A stretch of DNA of 64,000 bases from Platynereis dumerilii. Its lineage: Eukaryota; Annelida; Polychaeta; Phyllodocida; Nereididae. The DNA is taken from assembly GCA_026936325.1 (NCBI GenBank), contig JAPTHN010000003.1, forward strand, positions 46,915,511 through 46,979,510, read 5' to 3'. The notes beneath the pieces were generated by a model, which made no database searches, had not been told where the DNA came from, and saw only the letters and a list, made by a program, of their open reading frames with translations. How positions within the stretch are numbered: the first letter of the stretch is position 1; each line of letters opens with the position of its first letter. Made by a program: the position numbers and the translations under genes. This document shows, in pieces, positions 1 through 11,034 of the stretch.

Positions 1-101
1 AGTGAGGTCGAGGGGTCAACTTTGAGAATTCACTGAATTGGCCAGTTATTCTAGGTTGAAAGTATGGCGACTCTGTGTTGGCAATTTGCCTTCGCGAAAA
101 T

Positions 102-312
102 TAGGTGGGAGGGTTGGTTTAGTGGTAATGTGCTGGGCTGCCAATCGCTGGGTCCAGGGTTCGAATCCAGCTCTTGCCGATTCACCTGGGCCTATGTTGG
201 ATAGCTGTTTCAATCATCCTTCGCCTCATTGGCATGTTCTCCCCTGTCCTAATTAGCCTGCCAACTGCATAAATACGCCCTGGACACGTAGCCCGAATCA
301 TCCATCCATCCA
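102..312 (+). mobile_element. tRNA-derived SINE with 10-bp target duplication
   Basis: The head contains an A-box-like GGTTTAGTGGT and a B box GGTTCGAATCC (158-168), so it can be read as a Pol III promoter derived from a tRNA; the CTGCCAA loop hints at tRNA-Gly(GCC), which is a guess. The body ends in a short (ATCC)n tail. TCGCGAAAAT occurs on both sides (92-101 and 313-322), as expected of target-primed insertion. Relatives lie near 2.5, 5.4, 7.6, 9.1, 10.1, 28.9 and 47.6 kb. Confidence 0.85.
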
Positions 313-322
313 TCGCGAAAAT

Positions 323-1076
323 GCCCCTACTTTAGAAATTATTATTTTTGTTTTGCCAATGATATTTTTCTGGTTATTTTTTTTTTGAGCTTGCAAAAAT
401 TTTTAGCGCGATTAAACAAAATTCATCGCTGGAATTTGGGGGGCACTTTTGGAATTATTCTTTTTGTACACTCTGCTCAGGAACTTTTTGGGAGCGGAAA
501 AGATATATACATGAGCTGATCATAAGTGTAGCCAAGTGAAATTAAATTTAGGAGTTTCCATAATAATTTTATGAACATAAATTGTATTGATGTTAAGAAT
601 CCACAGGAAATTCTACTTTGCTTTTGAATATGTCAATTAAAAACTCTGGTGTGCCCGCAGCCAAGCTGCATGCACATTTTCACAAAGCTGCCTTTTTTTT
701 GGGGGGCAAAAAAAAAAGCCAAGGAATGGCACTTTTTTTTTGTTCATGAAGCCTTGAAGGCAAACTTCACAAACGCCCTTTTTGCTGTTGTGAATTAAAC
801 ACCAGATGTCAGTGTGGTGGGTAGATTCTTTAAGCTGTGGTCTGTAGCTGGCTAGTGGCTCCACCACAATTTCTTTTTGTGATGATGTTCCAGGTTTATC
901 AGCAAAAAGTTGTTGCACTGCTGGGTTTGCACAGCAACAATTTTACTGGAATTGACAGATAATGGAAGTTGAACCTCTCTGGACATCTGTCCTAATTCAA
1001 TGCTGCATGTTGAGCACTCGATTTGGCACAGTGCAGAGGGCTGATGACTTTGGTTCTCTCTGGTGTGTCTATATAT
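323..1076. other. No gene seen
   Basis: AT-rich DNA with homopolymer runs. A short cysteine-rich minus-strand reading exists near 640-1060 but is too short and too broken to name. Confidence 0.5.
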
Positions 1077-1413
1077 GGGCAATTCCGTAAACTCCGATTT
1101 ACAGATTTGACACTTTGGCAGCTTGTGTAGCCCTACCATTGTATCTCAGCTATTTCATTGTTATATAGAGATGAGGCCAGGTAATTTGGGTATCAGACAA
1201 GCCATCAACCAAAGCTCCAAGTGCAACAGGAGCTGAGCTTCATCAAAATATATAGCGTTTCTGACGTACATCACAGAATGGTTGGTGGCTTGTCTGATAC
1301 CCAAATTACCTGGCCTCATCCCTATATAACAATGAAATAGCTGAGACATAATGGTAGGGCTACACAAGCTGCTAGAGTGCCAAATCTGTAAATCAGACTT
1401 CACGGAATTGCCC
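1077..1413. mobile_element. Palindromic MITE, 337 bp
   Basis: Almost the whole element is one inverted repeat. It starts GGGCAATTCCGT and ends ACGGAATTGCCC, and the arms stay complementary through TTACAGATTTG, TAGCCCTACCAT and GGTATCAGACAAGCC to a small loop near 1240. There is no coding capacity. Flanks are TA-rich, so the target duplication could not be fixed. Confidence 0.85.
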
Positions 1414-1742
1414 TTATAGTTTTTGCCTCACAAATGTAGACACATTAACGGACACAACATTTTTGGCTGGAAAAATATATTAAAATCTAAAAATGTCCAA
1501 AAAAGTCATTTTTCACCAATTCTGACTGAAATGGTAATGTAACCGCCTTTGAGAACTTTGGTCCATGCCCTGAAGTCAACTTAAGTGGGATGTGGCCTTA
1601 TGACAGTGGGACAATTTCATGCCAAAAAAAAAACAACTATTCATACAACTTTTGGCTCACGAATAGGTAAGGGGCTGGACAGTTAGGGAAGGGGGTGGAC
1701 AGTACCCCCGAAGCTCTGCTGCCTTTGCTTAAAATAGAGTGG

Positions 1743-2328
1743 TGCTGTGGTGGCCTTTATTTAGAATAGATTAGATTAGATTAGAAAACTTTATTCCAGA
1801 CTCAACATATACAATAAATATACATGAGGTCCATATTAAAAATAAAAAATAAGACAAAAACTACAACACTACAGATACAATAGACTACGCCAGTGCTTCC
1901 TCAGCCTTGAAGTATAAAAACGAGAGGATGACAACATACATTTTATAATAACATTTTCAGACTTGTCTAATCTGCGTAAAAATTTGTATACAAGGTTTCT
2001 TATTACTGCAGAGCAGCACTGAGTATTAAAAACAGTACACAGCAAACTTGTACTCTCATATTTAGAAAATCCCAGCTGTAGTTTGAAAATATGAAACGCA
2101 ATGTACAGAGATCTGATCGAAGCAGATTTATAGTTCCACCACAAGTGAGCATTATACATAGGTGCACAATAAGATTTAAAAAGTTTGAGCTTTACCTCTG
2201 TGCTACACATAAAAAACTTCCGTAGTAAAATATTTCCCTGAGCATACAATTGGCGTCTCTGCCGAGCAATATCAGCGTCATCCGATCTGTCTGCAGCAAT
2301 GATATGTCCAAGGTATTTATAGGAACCT
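1743..2328 (-). pseudogene. 5'-truncated non-LTR retrotransposon, end of reverse transcriptase
   Basis: The minus-strand reading gives YKYLGHIIAADRSDDADI, then RQRRQLYAQGN, SYCAPMYNAHLWW and a C-terminal stretch typical of the region after the reverse transcriptase domain of APE-type LINEs. The fragment ends in (AATCT)n at its 3' side, near 1765-1785. ATAGAGTGG is present on both sides (1734-1742 and 2329-2337), giving a 9-bp target duplication inside repeat R0. It is dead on arrival, since the catalytic domain is absent. The plus-strand fragment at 3.3-4.9 kb belongs to the same or a close family. Confidence 0.8.
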
Positions 2329-2454
2329 ATAGAGTGGAGTGTCCAGAAAATGTAAGCTCTACCGTCTAATTTCCAACAAAAAAGCACTTAGGTTAATTCA
2401 TACAATTTTTGGCTCAAAATTGAGGAAGGAGGTGGAGAGTACCCTAAAGCTCTG

Positions 2455-2728
2455 CAAAAGTAGCGTGCAAGACTGCCAATCACTGGGTCCAAGTTTCGAA
2501 TCCAGCTCTTGCCAGGTAACCTGGGCCTATGTTGGACAGCTGTTACAATCATTTTTTGCCTCATTGGCGTTTCCTCCTGTCCTAATTAATTAGCCTACCA
2601 AGTGCAGGGGGAGGACAGAGCAATGAGGCGAAGGATGATTGAAACAACAGGCAAGAGCTGAATTTCAACCCTGGACCCAGTGATTGGCAGTCTAGCACGC
2701 TACCTCTAAACCTACAGCCCGCTCCCGT
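2455..2728. repeat. Inverted SINE pair (tail-to-tail)
   Basis: A plus-strand SINE arm (B box TTTCGAATCC) runs to CCTACCAAGTGC. It is followed at once by a minus-strand arm (GAGGACAGAGCAATGAGGCG to GCTCCCG). The arms could fold into a hairpin with about 130-bp stems. The same junction recurs at 5.5, 7.77 and 10.28 kb, so the pair formed once and was copied with repeat R. Confidence 0.8.
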
Positions 2729-3169
2729 CCCATTCCTCTTATCCTCGACAGCCTTGAATCCTCAGACGAGGGTTTTCTATTTACTGTCTATCTGTTCAAT
2801 AGTGAAGATATAGCCCTCCTTGGTAATGGTCTGTAATTGGACTTCAGCTCGGTCATGAATACAGGATGTAAAGCCCAAATCCTCCATCCATCCATCTCCA
2901 ATTGAGAAATTTAAATAATGCTCCTGCAAAAAACTTGTCAAACTTTATTTTAAAATGTAGTATTTATGACCATTTTGGTTTCCCTGAAACATCTTAGATA
3001 CAGATACAAGTAATTTATTTGTCACTGGGCCATGGGAAATTCTTGTATGTGATACAGTCCACAACTGCAAACAAGGAAATTTTGTACAAGAACATAGGAA
3101 AATGTCTTCAACTTACAGAAATTTTCTTTAACTTACAGAAATATCTTCAACTTACAAACTTTTAATTGA

Positions 3170-3236
3170 GTATGTCTCTAAATAGCCCACTCAGGTGCTG
3201 ATGAGACATTAAACTCAAACAGCACACAATCATGCA
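3170..3236 (+). repeat. LINE-type 3' tail at end of R0
   Basis: TATGTCTCTAAATAGCCCAC followed by TCAGGTGCTGATGAGACATTAAAC is the shared 3' end also found on LINEs, ORF1-only elements and SINEs in this window (GAGACGT class). Confidence 0.75.
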
Positions 3237-3245
3237 CATCTTTAT

Positions 3246-4890
3246 TTGACAAGATTTTTGAGGGGCTGTTTAAAAAAAAAGTCCGTCAACCCTATTCCGT
3301 ATTGTCGGACTCAGTTGAGGTATGGCTTGCCACACCCAAAGGTGATCCATGGTGCAACTTGGGTTCTCAGTTCTTGGAGTGGGCAGACACACACCATTAA
3401 AATATTGTACAATTTCTTGTGGGATATGGAAACAAACTTATGGATGACAAAAGGCTGAATGCGCACAACAGACCCGGTTGGTCTGAGCTTGTTAAGGATG
3501 TGTATGACCGTTTGATGAGTCGAGAAACACTCTAAAAAATGTCGGGACAAAATCGGTTTTTTAGATTCAAAATGGTTTTTGAAAAACCAAATTTCAATGC
3601 AAAAAACCATTTTGAATCTAAAAAACCAATTTTGTCTGAATTTTTTTAGAGTGAACATAAGGAAGCAATGGCTAGTGGCTGGTAAACCTAGATCTGGACC
3701 ACTGTTTGAGCTTCATCTAAAGATGAAAGCCCGGTTTAAATACACATTACGATACATTAAACGTCATGAAGAAGCACTTGGACTCGAATCTCTGGCTGAC
3801 AAAATGGGTGCCTTGAGTCACAATGACTTCTGGAAAGAGATTAAGGTGATAAACAACAATCAAAACCCTTTACCAGCTTATGTTGATGGAGTTGATGGAG
3901 GCGAGAATATTGCTAAAATGTGGAAAACACACTTTCAGGATCTGTTCAATTGTATACGTTCTGATGCCTTTTGCAATGCTGACATGGACTGCAGTGGTGA
4001 TTCTCCTGACGAGTTGTGTGTCAGTGAATCAGAAATTGAGAAAATTATTACTGATCTTCTAAAGAACAAAAGCTGTGGTTTAGATGGATTATATGCAGAA
4101 CATCGGCAGCATTCTTCGAGGGTGCTAATGAATAAACTTAGTCAGTGTGTATCTAGTTTTTTTATACATGGATTCCTGCCGCAGTCTTTATTTTGGTGGT
4201 AGTTCTTGTTCCGATCATTAAGGATAAAGCTGGGAGATAGGTTGTAAAAACAATTATCTGTAGCAAAGTCATTTAGAAAATTATCTTGCAAAGGATTGAG
4301 GATCACCTAGATGCCCATCCTAACCAGTTTGGATTGAAATCTAAACATGGCACAGATCAGGGCATTTATTTTGGTATACATATCAAAAATTTTGTGTACA
4401 TTGGGGTAACACCTACTCTTGAGTTATTTAATGTTTCCAATGGAGTCAAGCAAGGCGGTATTCTGTCTCCGTTCTTATTTAATGTTTATTTTGATGATCT
4501 AAGTAAGGGTGTAATTGTTTAAATGAAGTTTATTGTGGCTGTGTATTTAATAGTCACACTATTAATCACATTATGTATGCCGATGATCTGGCTGTATTTG
4601 CGCCATCTGCGCTTGGCCTACAGAAACTTGTTAATGTTTGTGAAAACTTTGCTGAGGATCATGATGTCGTCTTCAATTGTAAAAAGAGTGCCATTATGGT
4701 ATTCCGTCCAGAGGGTGAATTATGCATTATTTGACACTGGTTTTAAATGAGGAGGCCATCAAGGTGGTAAAATGTTTTAAATACCTTGGTCATTACATAA
4801 CAAGTGATCTCAATGACGACTTTGATATAAAGAGACAATGTCGACAGCTTTATGTATCTGGAATAAAGTTTATAATAATAATAGATTTTG
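3246..4890 (+). pseudogene. Decayed non-LTR retrotransposon (RT region)
   Basis: Pieces of one LINE polyprotein appear in order but in more than one frame. They are a pre-RT region (KRLNAHNRPGWSELVKDVYD near 3450-3520; GKPRSGPLFELHLKMKARFKY and DFWKEIKVINN in 3684-3860), then LKNKSCGLDGLYAEH at 4063-4100, then NGVKQGGILSPFLFNVYFDD near 4440-4500 (RT motif B), then YADDLAVFAPSA near 4576 (catalytic YADD) and FKYLGHYIT near 4780. A MITE interrupts it at 3528-3653. The 3' end GAATAAAGTTT plus (TAA)n directly follows QLYVSG, so the C-terminal region present at 1.9-2.3 kb has been deleted. The clade is not resolved; it is not the RNase H LINE found elsewhere here. Confidence 0.75.
3528..3653. mobile_element. 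126-bp MITE, CACTCTAAAAAA family (copy D1)
   Basis: It begins CACTCTAAAAAA, ends TTTTTTTAGAGTG, and is palindromic through TAGATTCAAAATGGTTTTT. It sits inside a LINE reading frame: the protein runs ...RLMSRE before it and HKEAMASG after it. Flanks are AA on both sides. A 1.9-kb relative is at 46010-47928. Confidence 0.85.
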
Positions 4891-5346
4891 CAATTGGGTT
4901 GAGGTCAGGGGACCATGAAGCCCTCTCCATTCTTGGGATGCTCTCTTCAAGAGATTCCTGAATCAACCTTGCTTGATGTGGCTGGGCCTTTATTCAAACA
5001 ATTATTGTCATTTGTCAGCTTATTCTGACCACAAAATCGGTTCTGCCTCCAAAAAATCATGTTCCACTCATTCTGACTGAAATGGTAATGTAACCGGCTT
5101 TAAGAACTTTGGCAATGCCCTAAAGTCAACTTTTACACGTTCGTGGGATGTGGCCTTATGACAGCGGGTCATTTCAGGCAAAAATAAAGGCACTTCATAC
5201 AATTTTTGGCTCAAAATTGGGGAAGGAGGTGAACAGTACCCCAAAGCTCTGCTGCCTTTGTTTTAAATAGAGTGGTGTTCCCAGAAAATGTAAGTTCCAG
5301 CATCTAATCTGATAATGCTTGATCTTAGCAAAATCATGTGCCGTAG

Positions 5347-5627
5347 TAGGGGGGGGGGGGGTTGGTCTAGTGATTGTTTGCTTAGATGCCATGCAATCGC
5401 TGGGTCGAGGGTTCGAATTCAGTGCTTGCCCGGTTTACCTGGGCCAATGTTGGATGGATGTTTCAATCATTTTGTGCCTCATTGCCGTTTCCTCCTGTCT
5501 CAATTAGCCTACCAAGTGAAGGAGGAGGACATGGCAATGAGATGAAGGATGATTGAAACATCCCGCAGGAGCTGGATTTCAACCCTGGACCCTTCGATTG
5601 GCAGCCTAGCAGGAGGACCCGCTCCCA
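5347..5627. repeat. Inverted SINE pair in R1, first subunit
   Basis: The plus arm carries GGTTGGTCTAGTGATTG (A-box region) and GGTTCGAATTC (B-box region). It joins the minus arm at CCAAGTGAAGGAGGAGGACA. The stretch before the A box is a G run at 5348-5360. Confidence 0.75.
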
Positions 5628-5856
5628 TCTCTTTCTTATTATCATTGACTGCCTTGAATTCTCACACTAAGGTTTTCCATTTCGATCGTTTCAATTTGTT
5701 CCACACTGAAGATGTAGCCGTCCTTGGTAATGTTCTGTTGGACTTCAGCTCAAAATGCTGCCTTTGCTTAAAATAGAGTGGTGTTTCCAGAAAATTTGTG
5801 CTCTTGTATATAATCTGATAATGGTTGAGAATAGAAAAATCATATGCTCTAGTAAT

Positions 5857-7483
5857 CAGGGTTGGGCACGAGTACACATGTACTCGTGTACTCGTGTACT
5901 CGAGTACATTTTTCCAAGTACTCGCATGTACTCAGTACTCATGCCAAATCATGAGTACAGTACTCGTACTCGTACTCGAGTACATTGCAAAAGTACTCGT
6001 ACTCGTAGTGAGTACATCACGAGTACAATTGAAGCTTCAAAAGAGCAAAATTGAACAGAAAAGCAAGTGTCTAACATGACAAAATGGTTTATTGTAGGTC
6101 AACTTTTGAAGCCTTTCAAAAATGCTTTTTAATTATAGCTCAACTAAAGTTACCCATAATACATGTGTTATCACTGTTATGTGAATACCAGTAGTTTAAA
6201 AAAAAATGTTTATTTAATGCTATAGTTCCACTTTTAAAATCCTTCAAAGATGCTTTTCAAATTATAACTCAACTAAAGTTACATATAATGTGTTATATGT
6301 GAATACCAGTAGTTGAAAAAAAAAAGGAAATGATATGGGCCTTTAGCAGTCCTTTGTTTACTTAGACCTGTAACAGCCGCCATTTGCTTTTTACACGTTT
6401 TGGCGCAAATCAAAACATCGTAACTTACTGGCTGATACTGGCCTTATTATCAAAGATACAGTATTTTAACTTTAGCCATTGTATTTAGCTACTTCTGAAT
6501 GATATTATGGGTTTTTAAATTATATTTCTAACCCAATTTTAACCATAATTAGAGCGATTTTCGTTTTAACGTTTTTTTGGTTAAATCGACGCTTTTACAG
6601 AAATCGGAATACAATATTTAATTTACAGGTTCACTCTGGCTTATCTTAATTTGAAAAAAGTGATTTTAATTCTAATACTATAGTATGATTTTACCTGAAA
6701 ATCATACCGGACGAAAAATGTTCTTAGCTGAACGAAATAACCATTTCTATACTTATAAATTTATATTAATTGAATTGGTTTATAAAATTTTGCAATAAAA
6801 GTTTAAATAGAGTACAACCTGAAATTACAAATATCTTTAAGACTATTAAAAAGTTAAAATGAAAATGAAAAAAATACTAAATTAAAACAAAATATCAAAA
6901 GCATATAAAAACATGAAATTAAAAACGTTTTTTATGGTGAAAAGGACTTTTGAGTAACAATCTGTGTGGCGCCATAGAGTTGAAAGGATTAAAATTACGA
7001 TGGTCATAGTGCCTAAGTGTTTCAAATTTATTGTTTTCTAACGAATTATTGACACTGAGAAAATACATTGAAATGAAATAAAATCTTACAGATAGGCTGA
7101 GATGGCGACAATTTATCCTTCCTTACTTCTCAGTACAATCTTTTGAAAGGTTCTCCTATTCACAATGTTATCATACACTGTTTTTGTGAAGTTGTACTAA
7201 CAAAAAGATTAACCCGCAAAAAAGTTGACCAAGGATTAGAAAATTTCAGTATTTTGTACAGGGCGAGTGTAAACGAGTCCTGCAATGGGAGGATGGATAG
7301 CATGGGACTGTGCCGCTCTCAGAGCCTAAAATGGCTATTGCAGAACAAATAGAACCTGCAAAACAGCATCCATCTCTAGCAAATTGTAGTACCAATATGA
7401 GGGCAGCATTGACTTCCGACATCGTAAGGCTACTGCCGGTCACTCAGTTAAATTTCATTTGCATGTACTCGTGCCCAACCCTG
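5857..7483. mobile_element. Non-autonomous hAT transposon, 1,627 bp, with proven empty site
   Basis: The terminal inverted repeats are CAGGGTTGGGCACGAGTAC and its complement GTACTCGTGCCCAACCCTG. The 8-bp target duplications are CTAGTAAT (5849-5856) and GTAGTAAT (7484-7491). The uninterrupted site is present once in R2 at 10006-10013, which fixes both ends to the base. CAGGG ends with an 8-bp duplication are the hAT signature. No transposase frame is seen. The left end has an array of GTACTCGT repeats, and an internal block (AACTCAACTAAAGTTAC...) occurs twice near 6110-6320. Confidence 0.95.
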
Positions 7484-7605
7484 GTAGTAATATTCTGATC
7501 TTCTTTGATCACTGCAATTCTGACATTATGTGAAGTAGCTGTGCAATTTTGGTATGAACTATAGTGTATTAACTTGGATTCTTAGTTATCTTTGCGTGGG
7601 GAGGG

Positions 7606-7922
7606 GTGGGGGTTGGTCTAGTGATAGTGTGCTGAGCTGTCATGTAATCGCTGGGTCCAGGGTTCGAAGCCAGTTCTTGCCCGGATTGCCTGGGCCTATG
7701 TTGGACGAATGTATCAATCATTTTTCGCCTCATGGCCGTGTCCTACTGTCCTAATTAGCCTACCAAGTGCAGGAGGAGGACACAGCAATGAGGCGAAGCA
7801 AGATTGAAACAACCATCCAACATAGACCCAGGTGGTCCGGCAAGTGCTGAATTTCAACCCTGTGCCCAGCGATTGACAGCTAAGCACACTGACACTACCT
7901 CTAAACCAGCAGCTCGCTCCCG
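7606..7922. repeat. Inverted SINE pair in R1, second subunit
   Basis: GGTTGGTCTAGTGATAGTG (A box) and GGTTCGAAGCC (B box) start the plus arm. The arms meet at CCAAGTGCAGGAGGAGGACA, and the minus arm ends near CTAAACCAGCAGCTCGCTCC. Confidence 0.8.
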
Positions 7923-8429
7923 TCACTTTCCTCTTATCCTTGACACCCTTGAATCCTCTGACTAGGGTTTTCCATTTGGTTGCAATCTGTTCAATGGTGA
8001 ATATATAACCCTCCTTGGTAATGTTCTGTTGGACTTCAGCTCAGTCATGAATAGAGGTCGGAAAACCCAAATCCTCCATCCATCCGTCTCTAATTGAGAA
8101 ATTTAAAAAACGTTCCTTCGAAAAACTTATCAAATATAGTTTTAAAATAAGTATTTATGAACATTTTTGTTTCCCTGAAACTTCTTAAACCCTACATATA
8201 CAGATACAAGTAATTTATTGGTCACCATGGTGAAATTCTTGTGTGTGATACCGTCCACAACTGCGAACAAGGAAATTTTGTTCAAGAACATAGGAAAAAT
8301 GTCTTCAACTGGTAGAATTTTTCTTAAACTTACAGAAATGTCTTCTACTTACAGAATTTTTCAATTGAGTTTGTCTCTAAATAGCCCACTCAGGTGCTGA
8401 TGAGACGTTAAACTAAAACAGCACATGCA

Positions 8430-9040
8430 CATCTATAATGGGCATTGGCATGATCAGCAGAGTCAAAACTGGAAGGAACACTAAAATGAACATCACTAAC
8501 TTTGACTAAACTACTTTGTTCTGTTTCAGATAAATGCAAAACACAATGTAGCTTAAATTCATCCGACCTGTTACTAACCACATCAATAAAATTCTGATGG
8601 TCTTCACAATTTAGCCATAAATTTGTTCAAATCGGGTTCAAGAACTTCTATGATGTAGTAGCTCAGTATATTTGCAAAGTTTGCTAACCGATCATATGTC
8701 ATGTTCTTGGCATCATCACTTGCTCTTAAGAATCTTTTGATTCGACAGACGGCATGTCTATGTCATTCTTGCAAGTGCGAAAGGACTGTATTGCACACTT
8801 GTAAGTTTGTTGAACTTCCCGGAATATTCTTCGAAAGCCTTTACAAATTATTAGCCTATTTAGTCTTATTTTTATTTTTTTTGTAAAGCAAGAAAAGAGA
8901 TGCAGAATTCCTTGTAGGTCTAGGGATTTCCTCTAGGTGGCTCAGGTACATTCCCAGTATTTGCCTCCCTCTGGTGCACAAGACCTTCTGTTCTTCTATG
9001 CCAAACACAAGCGCTTGGTTATGTTTCTCTGAAAAAAAAA
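8430..9040 (-). pseudogene. Broken gene-like stretch of unknown family (copy in R1)
   Basis: I do not recognise the protein. The minus strand holds a pyrimidine tract plus CAG, then an open stretch EKHNQALVFGIEEQKVL with SHLEEIPRPTRNSASLF. Further on come KAFEEYSGKFNKLTS, RLANFANILSYYIIEVLEPD and, in a shifted frame, EFKLHCVLHLSETEQSSL. The same protein fragments appear at 11035-11630 (there EEQERLLHQRRQILGMHLSH and AFEEYYSEVQQTYESAIQSF), with many of the differences conservative at protein level. The frames are broken by a stop and shifts in both copies. It may be a captured host gene fragment or an unknown transposon protein. Confidence 0.4.
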
Positions 9041-9133
9041 AAAGGCTGAAAATCCATTCTGACAGTGAAAGATGTGTTCAACAAATAAATTTATATTAAC
9101 TTTCATTGACCTTCCAGCAGGCTTGCATCTTCA

Positions 9134-9462
9134 GCAATGAGGCGAACAAGATTGAAACAACCTTCCAGCATAGACCCAGGTGGTCCAGCAAGAGCAGAAT
9201 TTCAACCCTGGGCTCAACGATTGACAGCCAAGCACACTGAGACCACCTCTAAACCAGCAGCTCGCTCCCGTCACTTTTTAATTTATTAAGAACATAGGAA
9301 AAATGTCTTCAACTGGTAGAATTTTTCTTAAACTTACAGAAATGTCTTCTACTTACAGAACTTTTCAATTGAGTTTGTCTCTAAATAGCCCACTCAGGTG
9401 CTGATGAGACGTTAAACTAAAACAGCACACATGCACATCTATAATGGGCATTGGCATGATCA
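9134..9462. repeat. Junction piece: SINE minus arm plus repeat-R tail
   Basis: AGCAATGAGGCGAACAAGAT to GCTCGCTCCCGTCAC (about 9134-9278) is the minus SINE arm. It is joined to the last 170 bp of R (AAGAACATAGGAAAAATGTC through the tail to TGGCATGATCAG). This links R1 to R2 and looks like a product of unequal exchange between R units. Confidence 0.7.
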
Positions 9463-10125
9463 GTTCTGCCTCCAAAAAATCATGTTCCACTCATTTTGAC
9501 TGAAATGGTAATGTAACCAGCTTTAGAACTTAGGTCAATTCCCTAAAGTCAACTTTTACACGTTAGTGGGATGTGGCCTTATGACAGCGGGTAATTTCAG
9601 GCCAAAAAGAAAAGACACTTCATACAATTTGTGGCCAAAAATTGGGAAGGAGGTGAACAGTACCCCAAAGGTCAGCTGCCTTTGTTTTAAATAGAGTGGT
9701 GTTCCCAGAAAATGTAAGTTCCAGCATCTAATCTGATAATGCTTGGTCATAGCAAAATCATGTGCTGTAGTAGGGGGGGGGGGGGTTGGTCTAGTGATTG
9801 TGTGCTTAGATGCCATGCAATCGCATAAGGTTTTCCATTTCGATCGTTTCAATTTGTTCCACACTGAAGATGTAGCCTCCTTGGTAATGTTCTGTTGGAC
9901 TTCAGCTCAAAATGCTGCCTTTGCTTAAAATAGAGTGGTGTTTCCAGAAAATTTGTGATCTTTTATATAATCTGATAATGGTTGAGAATAGAAAAATCAT
10001 ATGCTCTAGTAATATTCTGATCTTCTTTGATCACTGCAATTCTGAAATTATGTGAAGTAGCTGTGCAATTTTGGTATGAACTATAGTGTATTAACTTGGA
10101 TTCTTAGTTATCTTTGCGTGGGGAG

Positions 10126-10435
10126 GGGTGGGGGTTGGTCTAGTGATAGTGTGCTGAGCTGTCATGTAATCGCTGGGTCCAGTAATCTTGTCCGGATTGC
10201 CTGGGCCTATGTTGGACGAATGTATCAATCATTTTTCGCCTCATGGCCGTGTCCTTCTGTCCTAATTAGCCTACCAAGTGCAGGAGGAGGACAAGGCAAT
10301 GAGGCGAAGCAAGATTGAAACAACCATCCAACATAGACCCAGGTGGTCCGGCAAGTGCTGAATTTCAACCCTGTGCCCAGCGATTGACAGCTAAGCACAC
10401 TGACACTACCTCTAAACCAGCAGCTCGCTCCCGTC
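10126..10435. repeat. Inverted SINE pair in R2
   Basis: Same structure and junction as at 7606-7922. The B-box region of the plus arm is damaged (GGGTCCAGTAATCTTGTCC), so this copy has probably lost promoter function. Confidence 0.75.
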
Positions 10436-10548
10436 ACTTTCCTCTTATCCTTGACACCCTTGAATCCTCTGACTAGGGTTTTCCATTTGGTTGCAATCTG
10501 TTCGATGGTGAATATATAACCCTCCTTGGTAATGTTCTGTTGGACTTC

Positions 10549-10605
10549 TTGCCTCTAAATAGCCCACACTGGTGCTGATGGGGTGTAAAACACAAACTCA
10601 CTCAC
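10549..10605 (+). mobile_element. 57-bp LINE tail insertion with 13-bp target duplication
   Basis: TTGCCTCTAAATAGCCCACA to CAAACTCACTCACT matches the last bases of the two-ORF LINE ending at 24779 (GGGGCGT class; here GGGGTGT). TCTGTTGGACTTC is duplicated at 10536-10548 and 10606-10618, and R1 has the single copy at 8025-8037. It is an extremely 5'-truncated LINE copy. Confidence 0.95.
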
Positions 10606-11034
10606 TCTGTTGGACTTCAGCTCAGTCATGAATAGAGGTCGTAAAACCCAAATGCTCCATCCATCCGTCTCTAATTGAGAAATTTAAAAAACGCTCCTTC
10701 GAAAAACTTATCAAGTATAGTTATAAAATAAGTATTTATGAACATTTTTGTTTCCCTGAAACTTGTTTAACCCTACATATACAGATACAAGTAATTTATT
10801 GGTCACCATATTGAAATTCTTGTGTGTGATACCGTCCACAACTGCGAAGAAGGAAATTTTGTTCAAGAACATAGGAAAAATGTCTTCAACTGGTAGAATT
10901 TTTCTTAAACTTACAGAAATGTCTTCTACTTACAGAATTTTTCAATTGAGTTTGTCTCTAAATAGCCCACTAAGGTGCTGATGAGACGTTAAACTAAAAC
11001 AGCACACAAGCACATCTATAGTGGGCATTGGCAT

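Larger units (their letters stand above)
1493..3240. repeat. Composite repeat R, copy R0 (interrupted)
   Basis: The left part (CTGACTGAAATGGTAATGTA onward) matches 5.07 kb and 9.49 kb. The right part (ATACAGATACAAGTAATTTAT to the LINE-type tail at 3170-3236) matches 8.2-8.4 kb and 10.8-11.0 kb. The copy is split by a LINE fragment (1743-2328) and includes an inverted SINE pair (about 2455-2728). It is more diverged than R1 and R2 and is probably the oldest of the three. Confidence 0.75.
5029..9133. repeat. Composite repeat R, copy R1 (tandem segmental duplicate)
   Basis: This segment aligns end to end with 9463-11715, from GTTCTGCCTCCAAAAAATCA to CAGGCTTGCATCTTC. It contains two tandem subunits, each starting near GCTGCCTTTG with TTAAATAGAGTGGTG. 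The parts are an inverted SINE pair at about 5347-5627, a hAT element (5857-7483), a second inverted SINE pair (about 7606-7922), a LINE-type tail (about 8372-8425) and a broken gene-like stretch on the minus strand (8430-9040). The two copies differ mainly by insertions and one deletion, so their order of events can be read. Confidence 0.85.

Noticed and set aside
637-1060. Cysteine-rich minus-strand reading (WCLIHNSKKGVCEVC, LCENVHAAWL) that recalls the end of piggyBac transposases
   Set aside because: Too short, broken by poly-A runs and frame change, and the cysteine spacing does not clearly fit.
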